Source: Aurelia coerulea (taxonomy: Eukaryota; Cnidaria; Scyphozoa; Semaeostomeae; Ulmaridae). From it: a stretch of DNA of 64,000 nucleotides. The stretch lies in assembly GCA_039566865.1 (NCBI GenBank), contig CM076943.1, positions 40,060,663-40,124,662 on the forward strand, in the 5' to 3' direction. Below are positions 48,901 through 60,900 of the stretch, one piece after another (position 1 is the first letter of the stretch; each line of letters starts with the position of its first letter). Position numbers and translations under genes: made by a program. The notes under the pieces were generated by a model. That model did no database searches. It was not told where the DNA came from and saw nothing but the letters and a program-made list of their open reading frames with translations.

Positions 48901-51900
48901 CCACATCGACGGGAAGGAATGGCCGATTAAAGCCGGGTAAGTTGCTGAGCCTAATTGGACATATTGAGAATAGAACAATACAGTTTTCAATATTATTGCT
49001 TTGATATTCAGGGAGCAGTATTTTTTTCAAACGCCGGGTCTTTTTATTGACTCACCCGGTAGTGTCTAAAATTAGTAAAAATCTCTGCAATAAGGTTATC
49101 TTACCATGAAGCCCGTTCCTTATTTCATTATTTTTCAATGTTTAATCAAACGTCGAACAGTTTTTTTGGAACACTCTGTACTGCATTTGTTTTCATTCTA
49201 CCAGGGCTTCTGCTGGGATGGGACAAACTCATCTCGAAATATCTTGTAATTACGATATGACTTAAAGGTGGTGTGAAGCGAAAATTTTTATTGATGCAAA
49301 TGAATAGCACAGTTGAATGATAAATAATGTCGTTCAAATTTTTTGATACCTTCTTTCATTTTTGAATCGTCCACTATTTTGTACGATTGGCTTATGACGT
49401 CATTTTGTTTGCAAAATGTAAAGAAAGTATACAAGGCTGGCCATGTTTCCAAAGAGAACTCTAATTAAAAAACTTTGCACAATCAACATGCCTTTCTAAA
49501 CATCATACTAAGTCATGAGGCAATTTATATAACATCTATTCAGCTCAGCTGAAATATTTCTTACAACTGTAACCTTTCAAAGATCAGATACAGTTATATT
49601 TCCATATGTGATCCTAGTAATTTGCAAACAAAATGACGTCATCGGCTGTAACTTAATATCAGTGGATAACTTGAAAAAGAAATGAGATATCAAAGAAATA
49701 TAAACAGGATCCTTCATCATTCGACTGGGCCGTCCATTTGCATTAATAAAAATTTTCGCTTCAGGTCACCTTTAATTCATCGATTTTTTATCAGTTGCCA
49801 ATTTCATTGTCATCCCTTGGTCTCAATGACCAACTGGAACTATTCAATGCTATGTCTTCAAAGATTGCAAACATACCTCATCAAATCTTAAAATGGTTCA
49901 CTGAACCTGTCATTTTCGTCAACATCTACTGTTCTGATCCGAATCATGATTTTGGTCTGATTCTTTCTTATTGAATTTCTGATAGTTCTTGAGAAAATGT
50001 TCAGTTCTCAAGAATTTCTATGTCATAATATCATACAGTACCTCTCATGAATGCTTAACAAACCTTAATAATTGTTTAAGAATATTTTCAATGTCATGAA
50101 AAGTTCTATATATAAAAAGTTTCATATTCTGGCAATGTCACTACAATTCTTACCCTAATGTGCTGAATTCTTCAATATTCTGAAGTATCATTGTCATGTT
50201 AATATGGGCCAGGCCTGTGCTACATTTTGGAGGTGCTGGAAATTACATTCCAAAGATTTCTGGCCAAAAGCACAGGGCATAAGGAGCCTAAAATAGCACT
50301 TTATCTTGCATTTCTATTTACATCACATCCTGATCTTATTGCTTTTTTACCAAATCAAAAATATATCAATACTTACGCTCATTTTTTCCTCAACAAATGC
50401 ATAGTTGCCCTGACTCGTGCGTTCGTTTTGGTGAAAGTTGTTGAATCATTACTGCATTGCTTTTTTAATGTGCATAAGAAAACACATATGCTGCATGGAG
50501 AGTTTATTAGCATTACACTGTGGCTGAATTAGTCTTGTTTTCCCAGAAATGTTTTGTTCATAAGAATAAGAAACTGTACAGCCTGATATGAGTTTCTTTT
50601 ATGCGGATTTTTATTGTATTTATTGATTGAAAGCTTATATACTGTACCTTGAACGTTGAAAAGCAACTTTCAGCAAAGTTTTTCACTTTATTGCCTTTTA
50701 TGCCAACAAGGACATCTTTGTATCCACATTCTTCTTGTCCTGATAACAAAAAATTTAACTCAACGCAAATCTCGATTCAAATCAGTGCATGAAACAGTAC
50801 AACATGTTTCATGATGATATGATAAGGTTTTGACAAATTTCCTGCTGAAAAGTAATTTAATTAAGAACTAACGGTAGACAAAGCGTCAAAAAACTGATGA
50901 TAGCCATTATTACAAGGTACAGTATTTCCCAAATGTTTACTGTCCAAGATTTTTGCAGTATATAAAAAATACAGCAAAACATTTCCACTGATTGAAAATT
51001 ATATGACTTACTCATGACACACTTCGCATTGACAAAGGAATGTAGTGCAAGTGTTGATTAATGAAGAATTTAAATCCTTTTCAGCAATTATTCTCATCAT
51101 CATCATCAACAACTATCATATTTGCTGACAAAGCACCCCTTACATGAACCCTGGTCTATAAATGTATGACATTTTCAGTATGAAATGAGCAAAACTAAAC
51201 TGAAAATAATAGTTTCAAAATATCTAGCATTACGTGAAAAAACTGTCCAAAATTTTTGTCCGAACTGACGGGGGCATTAGGGGGTACTACCAGGTGCGCC
51301 AAAATAAACTATGCACGTTTGACAGGCCACAATAAATCGTACATGGACCGATTTTGAAGATTGATGATTTAATCTTTAGCAAAAAGCCTGAATTAGATTC
51401 TAGGAGTTTTTGCCAATTTTTCTGCGTTTAGGTGTTAGAGCTAGACGCGAGTTTCTTAAAAGTTTCGTTTTCAAAAGCACTGAAAACGATCAAAAAACGT
51501 CGATCAAATTTTCTAAAGAATCGACATGAATGGACAAAGAGAACACTTGTTCGTGGTGATTTGGGATTTAGAAATCTATCAATTAATCAATACAATTAAT
51601 CGATACAATTAATCGATTTCTAAGTCCCAAATCACCACGAACAAGTTTTCTCATTGTCCATTCATGTCGATTCTTTAGAAAATTTGATCGACGTTTTTTG
51701 ATAATTTTCAGTGTTTCTGAAAAAGAAACTTTTAAGAAACTCGCGTCTAGCTCTAACAACTAAAAGCAGAAAAATTGGCAAAAAATCCTAGAATCTAATT
51801 CAGGCTTTTGCTAGAGATTAAGTCATGAATCTTCAAAATCTGTCCAGTGTACGATTTATTGTGGCCTGCCAAACGTGCATAGTTTATTTTGGCGCACCCG

Positions 51901-54900
51901 GTAGAATCCTCAAACCCGGACCAAAATTAGCAAAACCCGAGAACCTGCAAGCAAAAAATTCAAAACCCGAATTTGCCACTTTGGAACACAAAGTTTCAAC
52001 TTTCGTCAATAATCCTCGATTATTTCCAATATGTTCGTTTTCACTGACACTCTGTGCATCGTTTCGAGCATTCGGAAGCTGGTTTTTCGACCTCAGCTAA
52101 CTACAGGGACTGCATGACGTTGAAAACTCGAAAACATCGGAATTTTTGAGAGAAATCCCAAAGCCCTAGCATGAAAGTTGGCCAAACCAGAAACACATCA
52201 CAAAACCCGAAAACCCGTACGATTTAAACGTAAAACCCAAGCCCAAGGGATAAAACTGGCCAAACCCGCAACCTGTGAAACCCGAAATTTATTAGTCCGT
52301 GATTTTTGGCTTTTAATGTACAAGGATACAGAACAAGACAGAATGATACCACAAAGGGTGTGAGATTTCTTAGAATGAGTCCTTGAAAATTACCAGCTTG
52401 CAAACAGAATCAAGCACAAGATACCTGATCCCGCTGATCATAACAAGTCCATTTCAGAATTTTATCATCATCCTCTGTCTAGTTCTGTCTTTCAAAACTT
52501 TCATCAACGTTGTAATATTTGATCAATGTTATCAAACTCAGAAATCACAACTAAAAACTACAATATACAGGGTGTCTCAGAAAAATTGTTCGACGTTTGA
52601 TTAAATTTCAAAAAATAACGATAAAACATACAGGCTCGTGGTTAGATAACCCTGTTTCTAAGATTTTAAATTAACTTTAGACGCCAGAATCTTGCGAATC
52701 CGCTATGAATTCACGGAGTTACAAGCTTTTGAAGTTCAAGTTTGTGCGAAAGCTGAAACCAGACGCCCTTAACTGACTTGTTTTCCTAAAAGACGTCCTA
52801 AAATCGAGGTAAAAAAGAAGCATTTGCAATGTTTTACCTCTCATTGATATCAGAGCAAACCAGATAGGACTTCAAAATTTACTTAATTGTTGCAACCGTT
52901 GCCAAATTTTACTTAAGAATGCAAGTATCCAAAAACATGGAATGAAAACTTAATCAATGAGAGCTGTTGCAATTCCAAATTGTGCTGAACAGGATTCCTC
53001 TAAGCATCCATAACCTTGATTTAATGTTATAGAGAGCTAGTTTATCGAAAGTGCCTTTAAATTCCATTTGATTTGCTTTGAATAAAGGAGATTCTACTTT
53101 CACCACCAAATACGCAATTTAGGGGCGTCTGGTTTCAGCTTTCGCAGAAACTTGAAATTCAAAAGCTCGTAACTCCGTGAATATTTAACCGATTTGCTAG
53201 ATTCTGGTATCTAAAATCAATTTAAAATCTCAGCAATATGGTTATCTTACCATGGAGCCCGTTCATTATTTCGTTATTTTTTTGCATTTAATCAAACGTC
53301 GAACAATTTTTTTTGGGACACTCTGTAGACTGCTTCCACATTGACTTCAAAACTTCAGATCTTCAAAACTTACCTGCAGACAAGGCTAGTTTGTCATGTA
53401 AACACTGAAGAACCTTAAACACTTGCTCCTGACTGACCTGAAATATTCAAAAGATGTCAAATGAAGTAAAATAGGGAAGTGGGCAGAGAGGGGGGGGGGT
53501 AGTTTTTGGAAGATTCTTGAAAACTTCAAGTTCCTTGTTCAGTTCATATAGCCATTAGTGCCGTAAGTTACTATGCACAACAACAGCATCAGTTGCTTTT
53601 GATTGACACCTCAATTGAAAGCGATTAGTGACTGCAGACAAAAGAAATTCTCTCGACCAATAATTCAAAACAAACAAAGCCGCAAAAGTTGCCCTGAAAC
53701 CAGAAGGGCAAACTTTGATCTTGCGCACACGAAAGATGGTTTTCAAGAGAAGCTATATGCTTATTTCGAACGAAAGAAGAAGGATAAATCTGAAGTTCTG
53801 TCTGGCGTACTTTGTTTATTTGATTCAGGAGCTGAGTAGCAATTATTCATTTGAGCCCTAAATATACAAGAATTGTAATGCCTTCTGCTCGGCTTCTGAA
53901 TCATTGCTTTAGAGGTTTTGACATATGCCAGGTGAGTCAAAAATATTACCCGTTTGGCGGGCTGTGGAATAATATGTATGCGGCTGATATTCAAAACTGA
54001 AATGTCAATCTATCATGCAAAGGCTGACTTGGATGAGCAAATTGTGTTTGGTAAAATTACTCATCTCTAAGATCCAAAAATTAGAAAAAGGGCTGTATGT
54101 GGCAACGAGAATTCCATGGTCCATTCCGGTCCATGATTTACTTGCCATTGAAATAAAAATTCTATTTCTGAAACTGACAATTGTAGTTAACATAAATTTC
54201 CATTCCAAATAAATCATGGACCAGAATGGATCGCGAAATTCTCGATTCCCATACAAACCCCTTACACCAAATTTTGGGTCTTGAAGATGAGTGATTTTAA
54301 CAAAAACAAAATTTTCTCATCGAAGTTGGCCTTTGACTGGTAAATTATCACTTTAGATTTTAATATCGGCCACTTACTTTTTAGTTCACAGCCCACCGAA
54401 CTGGTAAACTTTTTTTTACTCACCCGGTATGTTTTTCTGGTCATGTAGTTCTTACGTCGTATTATTGCTTCAACTGACAGGCCAAATGATGATACCTTTC
54501 ATGACGAAGCAACAACTCCATCATTGGTCCATCCTCACTTTTAATAGTCTGCTTGCAGATTTTACGAAGGAAAGAGAGTAAAGTCTGTGTGCTGCCTCAT
54601 TTGCTGTTGTGCAGAATCAGACAATGCTTTTGACAATGCAGGAACAATCAATTATATATAGTAGACGCACCATCAAAAACAATATGTTCTGCAGAATAAT
54701 GCTTTGAGAAATGTAAAACATATTTTTATTGGCTAAGAGATAATAACAATTGGGGAGTACACATGCAAAGGCTTTCAACGGAAAACAGTAAATCAAGCGT
54801 CACTGTGCAGATATTTTTTCCTGCTGTTTGTAAAGTCTGCATGCAGGTAACAATTTACAAGTCTCAGTATTTGTTGTTCACAAGAACCCTCAACATCTCA

Positions 54901-57900
54901 GAGGTGTCTGTCAAGCACCTGGATCTTCTCTGTTCTATGGAAGCAGTGTATCCCCTTTCAAGAATCCATACAAATACTTTCAAAGGAATCTATTTCTGGT
55001 GGCAATGAAATTCCTTTCCCTTCGTACAATATACCATTTGTGCTCATTTTTGCAATATACCATTTGAACTTTCCACTCAGTTTTCATCACATATTTGATT
55101 ATTGTTTTTTGGAGTTTTCAAATTTTTGTGGAGTTTGTGCAAATTTGCAAAGTTCAAACAAGCTGTTCCAAATAGGTTGGCACAAAATTGCAACTCAAAC
55201 CCTATTTTTACTTTGGGTATTTTCACTATTTCAAAGCTTGATTAAAGCCCATTTTAAATTCCTCTAGATTTCGATTTTACATCCAATCTACAATCTCCAA
55301 ACAACAATTGCACTCCAATTTCAATCCACTATTCTACGACCTTTTTGGACAATAGCTAAGTGCCAAATCATCAAATCATCATCAGTCTATTCACAACACC
55401 TGTCATGAATTAGCAATGGAACTGGCCAGTTTGTGCTGTCAAATGCATTAATCAGATGACTTCTCTTGCACAACACTTCTCTGTTTGGAATCCAAATTCA
55501 GATGAATAAACAACCTCCATGTGTCAAATTCAGATGCTAACACTTGGACCACAGGTAGCTAGCTCACTCGTTGTGCATTCCATAAATTGTTTTCAAGAGC
55601 AAACATGAGCATAAATCGAAAGAAGAAGGATATATCTACCAATCTGCGTTGAGTGTTTAATTTGTTTGGTTCAAAAGCCGGTTGAGGGGCGATTCAATTC
55701 AATAACTTTTTGGGTGTAATTAACACACTTACAGTTCAGAACTGGCTTTTCTTTTCATTTGACTTTATATCAACGGTTAAAAACGGCAAATTTTGATTTG
55801 AAACTCTTGCAAAATGTAACCGTTGCATGCTCACAATTTTTATGCTACTGTTTTTGCACAACAAAATCAGCTAACAATAAATGAAAATGACGCGAATCAA
55901 GGCCAAAAAGCAGATGAAACTCAGTTGTGTATAAACTGAAACATTCCTTACTAAATTGGAGAAGAGCCATCAATGATTAGCTCTCTGAGAGAGTTTGTAG
56001 ATCAAAAGCAACTCCATGGCAATGAGTGAGCAATTTTTTCATGAAAACAGGTATCATGCTTTCATTCTCCTTCTCAAACTTTACCAGATTTAGATGCTTG
56101 ATCAAAACGTCCTTCTTAGCAAGTACAAAGGTTTATTTCCAAATGTTTGCCTCCAAACATTGCACATTAGATTGGGACGTGAAACCCGAAATCCAGGGGA
56201 AGTGGAAATGGGCCAGGCCTTTCAGGCAAACAAAAAATCAGAAAATGCTCTTCCACCAAATCAAAGGGGTTGGGTCAAGTAATTATAAACAAACGTCTCT
56301 GAAAGTGCTGATCTTGCAGTTTTTTGGTAGGCCATATATTACACTGGCTTTCCACTATTTTTTCATAATGAAAGTGTTATTTTGCACAGGGAGTCTCGAG
56401 CTTCACAGAAAAACAAGCAAAATATTAATATGTTGTCAGGGACCGCGCAGCGGTTTCAAAGTGGGGGGGGGGGCAAAAAGGCGAGCGAAGCTAGCTAAAA
56501 TGGGGGTCCGGGGGCTTGCCCCCAGAAAATTTTTTGAGACCACGCCCTTTAGAACGTCGGAAAACGCCCTTTTCAACAAAAAACTTGACTATTTACGTCG
56601 ATATTTATATACAGTTAGGTTCAAAAAAGATTTCAATTACTATGAAAAGAGACAACCAACAATATTAAAAATCTATTACTATTGAAGATCTGTCAGAGCA
56701 AACGTGCCAAAGTTGTGATGCCCATTCTAACAGATGTCCCTCTTGAATATTGCTAACGATTTCGTTAAAAGTTTGACTGTTGAAATTTGCTTGCTTCATA
56801 TTTGAATGAAGTCAGGTTTTGAGACATCTAGCCATTGAGAAGGTCTCTCAGCAAATGCAGCAGTTGCGTGTATGAAAATATTGAAAATTCCATATTTGTG
56901 AAAGATTTTAGACCTATCTTTGAAAAAAGTGGGGGGGATTTAGCCCCGCGGTCCCTGTATGTTGTAAGATTGCAGAGATATTTATGGATTTTTAAAAGTA
57001 ACTTCATTGTGGATTCAGCTATTCACCAAATATGTGCAGAAAACAATGGACAAGTGCATAAAGCAATAAAGATTAGAAGGTATGAAACTTTTGAGGGAAG
57101 AATTTTTGCGAGTGTGAAAAAAACGACATTTTTCAACTAACTTTCGCGAATAAACCAAAGTGGGAAATTTCACCAGTACAAACTTTCATGAATTAGGTTT
57201 GCTATCAAATTTTTACAATATCTCAAATTTTCCTCGATTCTTCTATGACTCTTCCAAATACTGTAGTCTATACATGTGCTTGTAGTAGCATAGTTCACAA
57301 AGGTTGATACTAAAAAGGAGAATATCAACATTTCGTCAGCCAAGTATTTGATCGCCAAAAATGCAAAAGTTGCTTCCTGACAAAGTTACTTGCCTGAAAG
57401 TATAGAGATTGCTGGTTTGTTTACAGCTCCATGACCCAGCCCCTTTATAATTTATTGACTGCCAAGGATGTGAAATTACTTTGTTTATTAAATATAGACT
57501 AACCTTTTCTGCAGCTGAGTCACCTTTAAGATCTGCAAAGGATTGACACCAACATTAGATACTGCATGTTACAAAAGAAGTTGCACTGTACTTGTAAAAA
57601 TATTCATAATAATCATATTACGTAATATTACATGCAAAAATCATATCATATAAAATCATATATCATTACTATATGCAAAATTTTTTAAAGCTCGCAAGAC
57701 ACAAGACAGGCAGGCTTTGCAAGGAGAGGCTTTTAAGCTAAACCAAGCGCCTCCTCCTTTTTCATATAATATATCAAGAAAAAATTCTTATTGTTCAGGG
57801 ATTAACTTTTCTCCAAGATGCTTAATCAAGCACCTGGAATTTTATGATGCTCGTGTAATTGTTAAGTGCCTGATTTTTCTTTCTTAGAAGGCTGGCAAAA

Positions 57901-60900
57901 TTAATGTAAGACCCCAGTTACATGTGACAGGATCCAAAAGGGAGATTCATATATGTCAAAGATGTTCTCATTAGTTGGCCGGAGCCGGATCACTCGAAGA
58001 TCTAAATACAAGTTGAATCAACCTTTTTCAAAGATGGGGCAAAATGGTCTCTCCTACCTAGGACCTAAAATCTGGAACAGCCTACACTCCGATTTAAAAT
58101 CTGCTGCAAATGTCAACAGCTTCAGACATAACATCAAGAACAAATTCTTTGATGACCTCAAAAAACATGAAAACAGCCCATATTCATATTATTGAAATTC
58201 TAAAAGTGTAACTAAACTGTCTACCGACAATATTTGAGAAAGCAGCATTTAAGCTCAACTTCTGAGACATAGATATTGTGCCATTATTTTCTATTTTCCA
58301 ACACAAAATATATTTGTCTCTTTTTTCATGAAAACTATTCTTTCTGTAATACCTCTGGAGGGACCATTATGGAAACAAGGTTGTACTGACCTTTTAATGC
58401 TATCCCTGCCATTTTAAACTAGGAGTGTCTTTATACCAGATTATAGTTTTTATTATATTGTACACATGTAAATAGCCTTCTTTCTTTTCGTAAACTTTCA
58501 TTATTATATTTAATTTTTAGTTGTATGGCAAAATATTACATACATACATACATACTGTACATACATCATTTGAATCTAATCCACAAGGAGTCTTTACACA
58601 AGATCACATCCAACAATAGCACCACTCCTCTGGTATATCACCTTTTGTTTCACTTTTGATCAACTCCTTTGAAATTTTGAGCTTTCATACACTCAATTGA
58701 GTAATTTCTAATTGCATTCTTTGAAATGTAATAAAAGGATTTCCAATGTTCTCGCATCAATTCTTGTCCGTACCACAGCACCAGTGTGGATCCAAAAAAG
58801 CTTAAGGAATTTTCTCACATTGAAATTTCCTGAGAAAATTTCAAAAGTGATCTTGTTTGGATGTGATCCTAAAGAGGTCTGACGCAAATGGTTTCAGGAA
58901 ATTTCAACGTAAGAAAATTCAAAAGCTTTTTTTGAAATTTCACAGGATGCAATTAGAAATGAGACCAAATGTATGAGAACGTAAACTTTAAAAGTGTGGA
59001 TCCATTCTCAAGCAGTTACACAAGACTTGAAGGTGAAGTTGTGGTATTTAGCGCCAAGCGCTGGGATCGCAAAAGTAGAATAGGCCTAATCGAGTCCGCG
59101 ACCCCTTGTCATGACCTTTTTGGGATCAGATCCAAATAGGATCACTTTGAAAAGTGACCCTATATTTTGGTATGGGTAGCAGATCCAAAGAAATCAGATC
59201 TACAAGGTCCCGTGTAAAAGTACAGGGTGTCCCAAAAAAATTGTGCCATGTTTGCCTTAAGATTGCGACAAAACGGCAAAAGATTCTTGCCTAACTTTTG
59301 CATGATGCTGCTCTTAGGTATTCAATTAAAGTTTGCAACCATCCCCGTAAAAATCCGTTGAGAAATGATGGAGCTATGACCTTCAGAAGACCAAATTTGC
59401 ACGATGACTGAAACCAGCGGTCGGCCATTTTGTCTTACTATTTTGCAGTGATAAGTATCTTCACGTAAAGTAAGAAATAGTTTCCGTGAGGTCAGAAATA
59501 ATGAAACTCTCCGAAGAATATCGGAATTTTCGCGAGAGCTATGACATTGGAGGTTGTTGTTTCATTTTCCATCCATGAAGCTATTTATCACTGCAAAATA
59601 GTAAGACAAAATGGCCGACCGCTGGTTTCAGTGATCGGGCAAATTTGTCTCCTGAAGGTCATAGCTCCATCATTTTTCAACGGATTTTAGTGGGGATGGT
59701 AGCAAACTTTAATTGAAGATCTGAAGAGCACCATCATGCAAAAGTTTTGCGAGAATCTTTTGCCGTTTTGTCGCAATCTTCAGACAAACGGGGCACAATT
59801 TTTTTGGGACACCCTGTAGATCATACAAGTCAATTTGGGATTAGATCTGTGCAGATCCAATGTAAATATGTAAATGGGGGTCTAAATTCACTTTGTTTGG
59901 CAACATGTAATTATAAAAAATTGAAAAGAGATTCGGATGCAAAAAAAACGAGAAGATTTAGCACACTGAGGCCTTTCTGACTTGTGTCCAGAACTAAATG
60001 AAATTTTGTTCTTCGGTCTTACTTATACATGGTTATGATTAGGTGACAGATGGATTTATTTGTTCACTGATTTCTTGATGAGTGATATTTGGCATGCGGT
60101 TAAATGCTAGTTCAATACCGCATGTCCGGCTTTGAATAACTTGTCTTCGTGGGTTAATAAAAGTTTTGAGTCTTGAGTTACACGTTTTGGAAAATTGCAA
60201 GATGAAGTTCCCATACAAGACTCCGAAATGTGGTTGTTCATGCGTTTACGAAAGTTGGTTGTTTGGCCTATGTACATGGTTCTTTCTTCACAGAGATTAC
60301 ATCATAAGAATAAACCATGTTTTTACTGTTGCAATTGATCTGACATCTGATTTCCCATAAAGTGTCATTTGACGCTGTAAATGAGTTAACAAGCTGAAGA
60401 TATAGTCTACAGATCTCTTACAACGATTGTTGTTGCATAATACGATTCCTGGTGTATTCGTGATGTATTTTGACGATGGCATTTGAATTAAACTTGGCTT
60501 TAGTCAAAATAGATGTAAAATTTCGAGGTTATTTAAGTGCTAAGACTGGTTTCAAGTTAGCAACTTTAAGCTGTGCTGTTGGATCTTTGAAATTCTTGAG
60601 TAGCAAGGAAATGGTTTTCATGACGTTTTTATATTGCAAGTTTTGGGTAGTATGTTATGACCAGAGGGATTATGTCCTTTTTGCGAGGATCAGGTGCTGG
60701 GCCTTGCACTTTTGCGCAATGAAATGCTTGTTTTATTAGGCCTTTAGGGTAATTACATTCTAAAAGCCATTGTTTGAGTTCCTTTAAACGAAAGTCCACT
60801 TAATTAAAAAACAGGCCTTACCTGGCAGTGCCGGCCATTCAGACCTTCTATTGCTCCATAAACTCATATAAGATCCAACCAAGCACATCAACAACACTGC

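Larger units (their letters stand above)
57908..59883. mobile_element. Putative composite element with GGATCC/AGATCC repeats
   Basis: Left AAGACCCCAGTTACATGTGA, right ATATGTAAATGGGGGTCT; GGATCCA and CAGATCC motifs recur inside. It holds a LINE end, a SINE fragment and the 59223 MITE, so the pairing of its ends is inferred. Confidence 0.4.

Noticed and set aside
56026..56685. 219-codon plus-strand ORF
   Set aside because: It runs into the hAT-like MITE at 56437, the MITE part is non-coding repeat, and the rest has AT-rich chance composition. No domain is recognisable.
60166..60739. Two plus-strand ORFs (64 and 89 codons)
   Set aside because: AT-rich, inside MAN1 intron 1, no recognisable domain and no splice support.
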